Below the pieces are notes generated by a model that was given only the letters and a program-made list of their open reading frames with translations, had not been told where the DNA came from and searched no databases. DNA of 64,000 bases from Diospyros lotus (taxonomy: Eukaryota > Streptophyta > Magnoliopsida > Ericales > Ebenaceae), in the NCBI RefSeq assembly GCF_014633365.1, contig NC_068339.1, positions 28,591,316-28,655,315 on the forward strand, written 5' to 3'. Positions 32,922 through 43,962 of this stretch are shown here, one piece after another. Within the stretch, counting starts at the first letter, position 1. Each line of letters begins with the position of its first letter. The position numbers and the translations under genes were made by a program.

Positions 32922-35342
32922 ATGGATGCCTCTATTCCTGCTGATGGTTCCGGTGCTGCTGCTGCTGGTGTTGCCTCGGGTTCAAACCCGTCCCATGTTA
33001 ATGCCTCGGGTTTTCGCCCACCCATTGCCGCTGTTTCTGCAACAGCTTCTATGCAAGGGCTCGGTTCAGCCATAGCCAAGCCAACCCCACATGTGGAAAA
33101 GCCACCACCATTTAATGGTGAAGATTTTAAAAGGAGGCAACAGAAGATGTTATTCTATCTGACCACACTGAATCTAGCCCACATCCTCAAAGAGGATTGC
33201 CCCGTTGTCTCGGAGGAGAATATGACAACAGAAACTATGGCTGCGAGGGAGGCATGGATGCACTCAGATTTTCTCTGTAAAAATTATATTCTGAGTGGCT
33301 TGGCCGATCCGCTGTATAATGTGTACTGCACAGCATATGCTACTTCCAAGCAATTGTGGGAGGTCTTGGAAAAGAAATATAAGCTTGAGGATGCTGGCAC
33401 CAAGAAATTTCTAGTAGGTAAGTTCCTGGATTACAAGATGGTTGATACAAAATTGGTGGTCAACCAGATGGAGGAACTGCAAATCATCATTAGTGATTTG
33501 CATAGCGAGGGATTGGTCATCAATAAGCCATTCCAAGTTGCTGCTGTGATTGAGAAGCTGCCACCTTCATGGAAGGATTTCAAAAACTATCTCAAGCACA
33601 AGCGCAAGGAGCTGTCTATGGAAGATCTGACTCTTCGTCTTCGTATTGAAGAAGACAATCGCAAAAGAGATAAAGTCTCAGACAGATTTGAAGCTAAGGC
33701 TCACTTAGCTGAGGCTCTCAAATCTCAGCCTAAGAAGCAGCAAGGCAAGAGAGTAAGCGGATCGCTGGGTCCGAAGAAGTCTACTACCAACAAATGCATT
33801 CAAGGCACCTGTTGGGTGTGCGGTAAGACAGGCCATAGGGCTATGGATTGCAGACACAAGAAGGGTCAAAGCTCTAGTAGCAACCAGCGCAAGTCTAAGC
33901 CTTCTTATGCCAATATGGTGGAAGATGATGAGCTCGTTGCAGTCATCACTGAAGTTTGCATGATTGATAACGCCAAAGGCTGGTGGATCGATACAGGTGC
34001 TTCAAGGCACATTTGCAAGGATAGATCCTTGTTCTCAACTTATGAGAAAATGGATGGCACCGAAAAGGTGTACATGGGAAATGTCGCAGCCTCGACTGTG
34101 GAAGGCAAGGGCAAGGTACTGCTAAAGTGGACATCTGGGAAGATCCTGACCCTCACAGATGTATGGCATGTGCCTGAGATTCGCAAGAATCTGGTGTCTG
34201 GAACCCTGCTGAACAAAAATGGGTTTAAACTCGTTTTTGAATCTGATAAATTTACTCTTACCAAGGGGGGAATGTATGTGGGTCGAGGATATCTAGATGA
34301 TGGCATGTTCAAGTTGAATGTACAGGCCCAAGTGCCTAAGAAGATTAATAAGAATGACTCTTCTACTTATATTGTTGAGTCGTGTGATGTTTGGCATTCA
34401 AGATTAGGACATGTCAATTATCGTTCCCTCCAAAGAATGGTTAATCTAGGGTTATTACCTAGTTTTAACATTGATAAGGGACACAAATGCGAAGTTTGTG
34501 TTGAATCAAAGTTTACAAGAAAGCCGTTTCCATCTGTGGAAAGGAATAGTGAATTACTCGACCTAATTCACAGTGACGTTTGTGACATGAAAAGTACTCC
34601 CACTAGAGGTGGAAAGAATTATTTTGTCACATTTATTGACGACTGCAGTAAATATTGCTATGTATATTTACTACGCAGTAAAGATGAGACCTTTGATGTT
34701 TTTAAAACATTTAAGACAGAAGTTGAAAATCAACTGGGAAAGAAAATTAAGGTGCTCAGATCAGATAGGGGTGGTGAGTATGAATCATCGGCTCTATCTG
34801 AGTTTTGTGAATCTCATGGTATAATCCATCAGACGACAGCATCTTATACACCACAACAAAATGGTGTAGCTGAAAGGAAGAACCGAACTTTGAAGGACAT
34901 GATAAATTGCATGTTAAATAGTTCAGGTTTACCCCATAATTTGTGGGGGGAAGCGTTGCTTACTGCAAACTTTATATTAAATAGAATTCCACATAAGAAG
35001 TCTGGTAAGTCGCCTTATGAAGTGTGGAATAGTAGACAACCCTCCTACAAAATCCTGAAAGTGTGGGGGTGTTTGGCCAAGGTGCAGGTTCCTTTACCTA
35101 AGAGAACTAAACTTGGTCCAAAAACTATTGATTGTGTCTTTATAGGCTATGCCTCGCATAGTGCTGCCTATAGGTTCCTGGTAACAAAGTCAGAAATTCC
35201 TGACATTAATGTTAATACTGTTCTGGAATCTATAGAAGTGGAGTTCTTTGAGAACATCTTCCCTTTTAAAGGAGATAAACCCTGTGCAAGTGGTTCCAAG
35301 AGAACTCATGAAGCAAGTTCTTCAAAAGGCCAAGATGGGTAG
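32922..35342 (+). pseudogene. Copia gag-pol polyprotein, 5' part: gag, protease, integrase
   Basis: 806 codons end at a TAG (35340-35342). Gag spans about residues 60-260 (UBN2-like: FLVGKFLDYKMVD, EKLPPSWKDFKNYLKHKRKE). The zinc knuckle CWVCGKTGHRAMDC starts at C297. The protease active site is DTGA at 357 (WWIDTGASRHIC). The pre-integrase zinc site starts around WHSRLGHVNY (491) and ends in CEVC. The integrase triad is D552 (HSDVCDM), D615 (RSDRGGEY) and E651 (GVAERKNR), a DD35E arrangement. The C-terminal GKSPYEVW..KVWGC..FIGY region is complete. The frame continues without shift past the stop, so the TAG is a point mutation, possibly CAG to TAG. Confidence 0.95.
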
Positions 35343-36971
35343 AAAATTGACATCGAGCCTCGAAGAAGCAAAAGGGCAAGGAAGACCTCTTCCTTTGGCC
35401 CAGATTTCCTAACCTTTGTGTTAGAAGATGAGCTGCAAACATATGGTGATGCAATGTCATCTCCTGATGCTCCTTATTGGAAAGAGGCTATTAATAGTGA
35501 AATGGATTCCATCTTGCAAAACAATACTTGGGTATTGGTCAATTTGCCACCTGGGTGTAAACCAGTTGGGTGCAGATGGATTTTCAGGAAGAAATTAAAG
35601 GCTGATGGTACTATTGATAAGTACAAAGCTCGGCTGGTAGCTAAAGGCTATCGTCAAAAAGAAGAACAAGACTTCTTTGACACGTATTCTCCAGTGACGA
35701 GAATCACGTCTATCAGGATGCTGATTGTTATTGCAGCATTATATAATTTGGAGATACATCAAATGGATGTAAAAACAGCATTCCTGAATGGAGATTTAGA
35801 AGAAGAAGTCTATATGGAACAACCTGAAGCGTTTGTTATAAAGGGACATAAAATGAAAGTTTGTAAACTAGTAAAGTCTCTTTACGGGTTGAAACAAGCG
35901 CCTAAACAATGGCATGAGAAGTTTGATCACACAATGTTATCAAATGGGTTTAAGATAAATGAGTGTGATAAATGTGTTTATGTGAAAATCATAAACCAAG
36001 AATGTGTCATTGTGTGCCTGTATGTGGATGACATGTTGATAATGGGCACGAATAGAAGTGTCATACAATCCACAAAGCAGATGTTGAAATCTCATTTTGA
36101 CATGAAGGACCTTGGTCTTGCTGATGTCATTCTGGGAATTCGAATAATAAGGAATTCCGAAGGGTATGCTCTTTCTCAGTCGCATTACATAGAGAAAGTG
36201 TTGAGAAGATTTGGTCACTTCGAGAGTAAGCCAGCAGTTACTCCGTTTGATCCAAATTCAAAGTTGAAGAAAAACCATGATGAAGGTGTATCTTCTCTGG
36301 AATATGCCAGAATTATTGGGAGTCTGATATACATCATGAATTGTACTAGACCTGATATCGCCTACTCCGTAGGCAGACTAGCGAGATACACGAGCAATCC
36401 TGGGCATGACCATTGGGATGCATTGGTCAGGGTACTTAGGTACTTGAAGTACACCCTGGACTATGGATTGCAATATACAAAATATCCATATGTACTGGAA
36501 GGATTTAGTGATGCTAATTGGATCTCCGATAGGTTAGAGACTAAATCAACCAGTGGGTATGTGTTCACCCTAGGTGGTGGTGCTGTGTCGTGGAAGTCTT
36601 CAAAGCAGACGTGTATAGCACGGTCAACCATGGAGTCAGAGTTTATAGCTCTGGACAAAGCAGGCGAAGAAGCTGAGTGGCTTCGCCATTTCCTCGAAGA
36701 CATTCCATTATGGCCAAAGCCTGTTAACGCCATTTGCATATATTGTGACAATTTAGCTGCCTTAATGAGGGCTAAGAATAGTGTCTACAATGGAAAGTCA
36801 AGACACATTAAGCGCAGGCATAATACTGTCAGAGAGTTGCTCACAAATGGAATAATCTCCATTGACTATGTGAAGTCGAAAGAAAATCTAGCTGATCCTT
36901 TGACGAAAGGAGTGACTCGTGAGCAAGTCAAATTTACATCGAAGGGAATGGGGTTAAAGCCTTTTAAATGA
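35343..36971 (+). pseudogene. Copia gag-pol polyprotein, 3' part: reverse transcriptase and RNase H
   Basis: In frame with the upstream part. It starts with the basic linker RRSKRARK, then RT motifs [62 protein letters not shown] and the polymerase motif YVDD (Y1034 counting from the gag start). RNase H follows: GFSDANW (first Asp), STMESEF (Glu), YCDNLAAL (Asp) and [11 protein letters not shown], ending at [11 protein letters not shown]. No other stop or shift is visible. Without readthrough of the TAG, no RT would be made. Confidence 0.95.
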
Positions 36972-37520
36972 CTTTTCCGGTGGTAACCAAACCTAGTTGA
37001 CTGGAGATCCCAAGATCTAGGTTAAATTGGCCAACTGGCTGGAATAAGTCATAGTTGACACACTATGAAACTTTTAGTTTCTCCCCATGTCTCAGAAATT
37101 GAAGAGTGTGTCATGTCGATGTTAAAGGGAAGGTTGATATCTTGATATAAGAGGAGTAGTGACAGGGTACTCTTAGTCAATGCTTCCCTATATGAGAGTA
37201 GAAGTGGGGTCGCTTCTATGAGAACTATTCAATGGCTTGGGTTCTCTAGAGCTCTCATGAAATCCAAGATGCTGTCCAGGACCAAAATAGACACAATCGT
37301 ATAGAACTCAATGGGTTAAGACATGTTATGTGTGATGTCTATTGTCTCAATTTACCTTCAGAAGGATAGTTCAAAAGCTAGTCTCACTATTTCTTCGGTA
37401 AATTCGATAGACATTCACTAAGGAAGGTTCAAGTCCAAAAGACACCTTGTTGATGCATAACTTGTCTATTTGCTCTCAGTGAATCCATGTCGTTTTGTTT
37501 GATTTCAGTGCACACACACT

Positions 37521-37532
37521 CATGTGGGGGAT
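37521..37532 (+). promoter_or_regulatory. Polypurine tract of the copia element
   Basis: The run 'atgtgggggat' directly precedes the 3' LTR and is the likely plus-strand primer site for reverse transcription. Confidence 0.75.
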
Positions 37533-38284
37533 TGTTAGAAGTGAGTGTGTGTGGGGGGGGTTTTTATCTTTATCTTTATTTTTATTTTCTTTTCTTGCTT
37601 GGTCCCCAAGGTGTTCTAGATTTCCTTAGCCCCCAAGGTCTTCTAGAAATACTTGGCCCCCAAGTTCTTTTAAATTAGATTGGTCTCCAAGTTTCCTTCA
37701 TTGCTAAGTTTATGAGGTGCCTATATATATTGGTTGTGTTGGCTGATTTTTGTGTGTGAAGTTTTCCATTTCTCCACAAGCTTTCAAGTTGTTCTCTCTT
37801 CTCAAGTTTTGCCTCCCATCTTGAGTTTTCTTCATTGAGAGCAAGCCCGTCTTGAGTTCTGCTAGCTCCGGTCGTTCGTGGCTGCCGTTCACCGGAGAGG
37901 TCGTTTCATCCTGCTGAGACAGTCGCCGTAGTCTGCTTGCCGCCGGTGCAGGGCGCTAACTGTCTTCAAGACAGCGCAAAGCGCGACTCGACCTACTTCT
38001 GTTCCTGCCTCTTCCACGATCCAGAAGTTTGTTCCTGATTCCTTGTCGTTCTAGCTGGGAGCAGTGCTGTTCAACCATCTTCTCTGATTTGCTGTTTTAG
38101 TCTGGTAACCTCTGTTGTTGTTCATTTAATTATAAGCTCTTGTTACCGTAAATATCAGCTGTTATAATAGTGGTCAAGTATATAGTATATGTTTCTTGTA
38201 TCATAGCCGGTTAGAACTACTTTCTTGTATCAAGCAAGTTATTTTTGTATTACGTACGCATCTATACTCTCTGTATCCCTAACA
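37533..38284 (+). repeat. 3' LTR of the copia element
   Basis: Direct repeat of 32142-32887. It carries a 6-bp ctttat expansion and scattered transitions relative to the 5' copy, giving the low divergence that indicates a recent insertion. Confidence 0.93.
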
Positions 38285-38289
38285 CCCAA

Positions 38290-40865
38290 TCCTCCAAAGA
38301 TGTCTAGACAAAGCTTGAGGATTTTATGCCAATTCAATGCTTGGTTGATTTGAAAACTAAGGGCAAATACATTGTTGATAATAGTTTCAAAAATGGCTAA
38401 TTGCTTGCATTAGAAGGTTTAATGACTTGAAGATGGTCAAGTTATGGGATGAAAGGGAATTCTCACAACCAATCTAGAAATAAAACTTTGAAAAATGATT
38501 GGCAAATAATGTACGTATGATATGGTTTATAGAACAAACACGAGTGGTTTGGTTGAGACGTTAAAACGTTAGTGACATCAAAAAAGAAAGTATGGGATGC
38601 ATATGTAAAAATGCTCTCTTATTTATGAAATGATTGGTGTATGCCAATTTTCTTGTGTTTTTAACAATTTGTTTTCTTTGTGTGCAATCAAACAAAAAGG
38701 CTATCGTTTTTATGAACAAATGTATTTCTTATTTTGGGGAAATTTGCCTAATATTTGACAAAGACCGTGGCTAATATCTCAATTGTACAATTTTCACCTA
38801 TTTTGAATATCAAAATAACTTTAACACAAATCAAAACATGTTAACACATAATAATAGATAAACATATCAATATTCTTTGAGCTTATTCTCAAAGCATCCT
38901 TCACATAGAACATGCCTTATATTAGAGTTTTGCATAAAATAATTATCATCAAAACATTTAAAAACAAAATCAATAATTTTTATTTTCTTTTGTTTATTTC
39001 CTCTCTTTTTCTCTTTTCTCAAATCCAAGTCTCAATTCATTGCCACATGCTGATGATAAACTCAAATTTGGGTTCATTGTTGACATCTTCTTCTTTTGTT
39101 TGTCTTTTTCTTCTCTCTTTTTTCTTAAATCTAAATATAGGTTCATTACCAACCTTATTTTCTTCTTCTATATATATACATATATATATATATATCTTTC
39201 TCTCATGTCAAACCCAAATCTGGATTCATCCAAGTTCTTTTCTTCTTTTGTTCATCTTCTCTTTTATCACCAAAATTTGAGTTTTTTCTTTTCTTTTTCT
39301 CTTCTTAAATCCAATAGTGATGAACCGCTATTTTAAATTTCATCGCCGCATGTACATAAAAAACCCAAATTTAGATTCATCACTCGTGCCAATGTAAAAC
39401 CTATTAAGTTTATCGTTGGCATCAACAATGAACTTAGTGGTTCGAATTAGATTATTTTTTATTTTAAAAAAAAAAGAGAATTAAAAATAAATTAATTATT
39501 TTACTTCTTTATTTAATAGTATCGGTGGTCATTATCATTTTTTAAACGTATTTCTCTTATAATTTAGCCAGACCTCGAGAATGCTCTTTGCAATATATAC
39601 TTTTTATAATATATAAGGGCATTTTAATCAAATAATTGATTTATAATATTTCACAAAAAAAATAAAGATTTATCAAATATAATAATAATAAAATAAAATA
39701 ATAACCATGCTAAATATAGTGATAGAATGGAATGATCAATGATGTGACCATTCCATCCCATTCCTTTTCCCTTAACCTCAATTCCAACCCTTTTTCCATT
39801 TTCTGCCCCTTTTACTCACCCTCCATACTTTTTTTTTTTTTTTACACTTACACACCAATTTCCTCTAAATAACAAAATTACCCTTTATTTTCTTACAACA
39901 AAAACCTCTTAGAAACATGCATTTTTATCAATATATATCATAATAAATAATGTTTGATAAATTTAAAATAAATTCTATCTTTAATAATAGCCATGTATTA
40001 AGAACTAAATACATTAAAATAAAAATAAAAATTATTAAATTGTGGTGACATATGATATCACAATTGTATTCCGTGAGTTTGGGTGCAACATGAATGGGTG
40101 TGGCTGATTGGTAATGGAATTTGTCAGGTACATTTGGGTCTACAAATTTGGATCATGTTTTTGACCATTTTAATATATTTGTGTGTTCTTTAAAACAAAA
40201 CTGGCAGCAACAATGACCTAATTTTTAATAAATATATTTCTGTTTTCATTTTAATAAACATTTTTGGTTAAATTATAATTTTAAAAAATTTGTCATTTGG
40301 AACAAATTCCTGTGTTGAAAAATGTTATTTTCTAAAAAATGTTATCATTTTTTAAAAAATGTTATTTTAACATAAAAAATAGGCATCCAATGACACATCT
40401 TTGTTATTTTCTATCATTAATCGAAATAATTATTTTATTTTTGAAAATTAATTTATCAAATGCATTATTATTCAAAATTATCCCATTCTAATGGCAAAAA
40501 AATGTTCCCCAAATTGAGAAAAAGGGGGAAGGAACGATGAAAAAATAAAAACAGAGATCCAAAGAGCCGCAAGACAGGAGGAGAAAATTGAAGAAGAAGA
40601 AGAGAAAAACAGTGAGAAAATGAAAAATGTTTTTGTAGGCACCGATAGACGCGAGCTGCCAGGGGAATGGAAGCAGCAAGCCTGGAAGGTGACGCTTCTT
40701 GATGTAAGAGAAGGTCTTCTAAAAAGGGCTGAATCTTTGCCGCTTTCCTCTTCTTCCCCTTCTCATATCACCAACCATGTTTACCACAACACACACACAT
40801 ATATATACGAGAGACACACAGAGAGAGAGAGAGAGAGAACATGTGAGAAGCTCGGTAAGCAGATA
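38290..40865. other. AT-rich intergenic DNA, no convincing gene
   Basis: No supported gene. Positions 38990-39310 hold CT-rich runs repeating 'ttcttcttttgtttgtc'-like words with an AT microsatellite (39172-39196). Hydrophobic frames there are low-complexity products. Positions 40560-40860 are purine-rich and include a GA microsatellite (40812-40838). Confidence 0.5.
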
Positions 40866-41014
40866 TGTCGACGGAGAAACAACAACCGGCCAGTAAAGCT
40901 TCTCAGATGAGGAGATTTATATAGCTACAGCCGCTTTGGCAATTCAAGAGCTAGGCTTGGACATTTCTGATCTGCTCTTGGTACATGTAGCCGGAGAAAA
41001 TGATGCAAAAAAGT
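40866..41014 (+). pseudogene. Possible small gene fragment of unknown function
   Basis: An ATG at 40866 gives MSTEKQQPASKASQMRRFI and a stop. Moving to another frame at about 40905 gives the non-repetitive DEEIYIATAALAIQELGLDI then SDLLLVHVAGENDAKK and a stop at 41012-41014. A 2-bp difference, or an intron ending at the 'ttctcag' at 40903-40909, would join the two. I do not recognise the protein. It could be a decayed or partial host gene, or chance. Confidence 0.25.
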
Positions 41015-41746
41015 AGAGAAAAACTAAAAACATAGAAGAAACAGATCGACAGAGACTGAAGAATAAGAAATGGATCCAGCCGCCACGAAAAGGACCATAG
41101 CCTTTCAAAAACCCTAACCCTTCATGTGGTTCGCCCTTTGCCTTATATTTATAAGGGAAATGTGGGCAGATGGTTGAACGGAGAAGACATCCCAGCCGCA
41201 CATCTTATAACCACCGGAAGCTTTATTATTTTTTAATTTAAAATAAGAAATTAATTTTCATTCATTTCTTTTTTCTTAAATAATTTTCAGTCTTTGGTTT
41301 TTTCTTAACTTTCAATCTTAATAAAATTTTCAATAGGAAAATATAAATATCAAAAAACAATATAATCAGAGACATATCTTTGCTTAACAAAATATTTATA
41401 TAAAATTACTTTTCATCTTATTCTTATATCAAAGTTAAGCTCAAACATTAAGAGATCTAAGAATATCTTATAATATATATATATATATATATATATAGGG
41501 TTGGTAATAGTTGAATTTGGTTTTAGTTTTTATCAAAATTATAATCAAATCAAAATTAAATTACTAAAACCAAAATCAAATCATTACCCATTTAGTTTTA
41601 AAAATTAAAAACCATAACCAAATTATTTAGTTTTGATTTTAACCATGATTTTTTCAGTTTGATCCATACTAATAAATAAAGATAAACTCTTGCAAATAGC
41701 ATTCACAAAAATTTTTGATAATTCCACAACAAATAAAGACAAACTC
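41015..41746. other. No gene seen
   Basis: AT-rich, with an AT microsatellite at 41468-41496 followed by 'aaccaaaatcaaat'-type repeats (41500-41670), similar to 43500-43620. These may be the two subterminal ends of an old hAT element, but I could not define terminal repeats. Confidence 0.4.
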
Positions 41747-41749
41747 TAA

Positions 41750-42456
41750 GAGGGCGTTTGGTACAAGAGAAATTTTAAGATTTCTAAGAATGTTAAGTTA
41801 GGAATCTATATTCTCATATTTGGTACAACTTTTTTATAAAAAGAATCCTGCGAAATAGGATTCTCGAGAATAATTTTTAAGCAACTTTCCCACAAAAAGA
41901 TTTCCATAGGGGTTGGGAATCCAAGTTTCCCATGAACTTGGGAATGTTTTTAACAAATAAAAAAACTAAAACACCCCTTATCCTTTTATAACCCCATACA
42001 AACATATTATATATATATGTAATATATTTATATTATTTATTTTAAAATATTATATATATTAAAGTAAATATTCATACAAACATATATATTATGTATATAT
42101 TATATATATATACACATGCATATATATACTTAATGTGTAAAAAAATAACATTTTTTTATTTTCTAAAAATATTGTAGGTCCCAATATTTTATCTAATAGA
42201 AGAAATTTATCATTTTTAAATAAAAAATTAAATAAGGGTAATTTTGGAAAATGAACATGAATTCACAAGAATGTTACATTTAAATCAAACATAGGAATAT
42301 AAGATTCTCATAAAAGAATACTCAACATTCCTGAGAATGTTTAAATCTATCCAAACATAGAATTATATAAATTCTGGGAATCAAAGATTTTTAAGAGTAT
42401 TCCCAAGAATAATGAATCGTAGGAATTTAAAATTTTCTCCTATACCAAACGCCCCC
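41750..42456. mobile_element. Tourist-like (PIF/Harbinger) MITE, 707 bp
   Basis: The ends GAGGGCGTTTGGTAC and (inverse) GGGGGCGTTTGGTAT form terminal inverted repeats extending through 'agagaaattttaa'. They are flanked by TAA on both sides (41747-41749 and 42457-42459), the usual target duplication of PIF/Harbinger elements. The interior is AT-rich and non-coding, with inverted 'gattctcataa'/'ttctcgagaa' arms. Confidence 0.85.
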
Positions 42457-42459
42457 TAA

Positions 42460-43254
42460 GAGCAACTCTAAGGAATACACCATTTCTGACGCCAACTTCA
42501 ATTTGGCGTTAAAGAGCTCTCCAACGAATATACCATTTTGATGTTGGACACAATTTTCAATTATCAAATTTGGTGTTAGTGTTATACTTGTGTTGTACTA
42601 TTCACTCAACACCAAATTTCTTATTTTATTTTATTTCTAAATTTACCTATTTTTGTATAATTTCAAAACAACTTATTCCTTTTATATCGTTTATCACTTT
42701 TATTATATTTGTATATTTTGATTAATAATTAGAAATACAAATTAAATTGTTATAAAAAATATATATCGATGTAAATATTTTATGAAGATCTATAAAATGA
42801 GTATAATATTAAATATATTTTAAAATATTTAATATATTTTATAAATACCATGTTAATATAAAATGAACTATTTTTGTTTATGTATATGAAAGTTTTTTGT
42901 TTTAATAATAACTTAATAGAAAGAAAATATTCTTAACGCCAAAACTCAATAATATAATAAAAAGTAATAACATTTTTATTAAGTTAAATTAAAAATAAAT
43001 GATGAAAATAGAAAAAAAAATAAAACAAAAACAACAATATGGCTTAAAAATAAAATGTTTTCTATTCTTATATTATGCTAAGTTAAATAAATTAATTAAT
43101 ATTTATTTATAAAATATTCTTTAAAGATTCTCTTTTACACCAATTTGGTATTACATGTTAGAGACAACACCAATTTGGTGTTAAGAATTTTGGTGTAAAA
43201 CATTATTGGACACCAAATTAACATTGGATTTGATTTCCAACATTGGAGTTACTC
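42460..43254. mobile_element. Second MITE abutting the first (795 bp)
   Basis: The ends GAGCAACTCTAAGGAAT and (inverse) GAGTAACTCCAATG are inverted repeats. The left flank is the TAA shared with the neighbouring MITE (42457-42459) and the right flank is TAT (43255-43257), a one-base mismatch. The interior carries 'caccaaatttggtgtt'-type inverse repeats and no coding sequence. It is probably also Tourist-like. Confidence 0.65.
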
Positions 43255-43259
43255 TATTA

Positions 43260-43820
43260 AAATTACTTTCTTTTTGTATAAAGTTATAAATTAACGTCAA
43301 ACTTTTTGGATATAATTATTTGATTGATAAAAATAAAATAATTTAAGATTAAATTTTATTTTTATTTGTTAATTACTTTATAAATATTAAATATTTTATA
43401 TATTTGTAATGCATTAATTAAAATACTTATAAAATAATGCATTAGTCAATATATATTATGTGTATATATAATATATTAAATAAATAAATATCTATTATAT
43501 ATATATATTTGATTCGGTTTGATTCGATTCGAGTTTTGATTTAAATTTAGTGAAAACTATAACCAAATCATACCTATTAAAACAATGTTTGATTTTTTTC
43601 CAAACTAAACCATAAATATATATATATATATGTATACGTGACTTCAATTTAAATAGTATATGTTTTAGATTTTCCCTCAAATTAAAAATGAAGTCACGTT
43701 TGGATTAACAATTTTATATGAAACGTTTTTATTTAAAAATAATTTCTCACCTTTAAATATAAAAAGAAATAAATAGAATAAATTTAATGCAAAACAAAAA
43801 AAAAAAATCTTGAAATTAGA
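43260..43820. other. AT-rich intergenic DNA, no gene seen
   Basis: Contains AT microsatellites (43493-43508; 43616-43630) and no coding signal. It is the 3' flank of the GART gene. Confidence 0.5.
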
Positions 43821-43825
43821 AAGAT

Positions 43826-43831
43826 TTTATT
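43826..43831 (-). terminator. GART polyadenylation signal AATAAA
   Basis: The minus strand reads AATAAA about 132 bp past the GART stop codon, followed by T-rich sequence; a plausible near-upstream poly(A) element. Confidence 0.55.
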
Positions 43832-43962
43832 GAATTCAATGATGATACAATAGAGATGTTGCCTCCCCCCTTATCCTGGTTACTTCCAAGTCGTCATCCC
43901 CTTCAATTACCTCTCTGGGCCAAAAATACAAATAGCAGCAGATACATATATATATGACAGTG

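Larger units (their letters stand above)
32142..38284 (+). mobile_element. Ty1/copia LTR retrotransposon, nearly intact
   Basis: This full-length element is flanked by CCCAA on both sides (32137-32141 and 38285-38289). The LTRs are 32142-32887 (746 bp) and 37533-38284 (752 bp), both TGTTAGAAG...CCTAACA. By eye they differ at about ten substitutions and two small indels, near 1.3%. The internal region carries one gag-pol frame (32922-36971) in the copia order gag, protease, integrase, reverse transcriptase, RNase H, broken by a single stop. A polypurine tract precedes the 3' LTR. The sequence after the 5' LTR (ttctgaagacag) is not the usual initiator tRNA-Met primer site. Confidence 0.96.

Noticed and set aside
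39040..39336. Possible membrane protein frames
   Set aside because: Ser/Phe/Leu-rich products of CT-rich repeats in several overlapping frames, with no conserved motif.
41468..43630. A single hAT element bounded by AT microsatellites and AACCAAA repeats
   Set aside because: The repeats at 41500-41670 and 43500-43620 look alike, but I could not find terminal inverted repeats or an 8-bp duplication.
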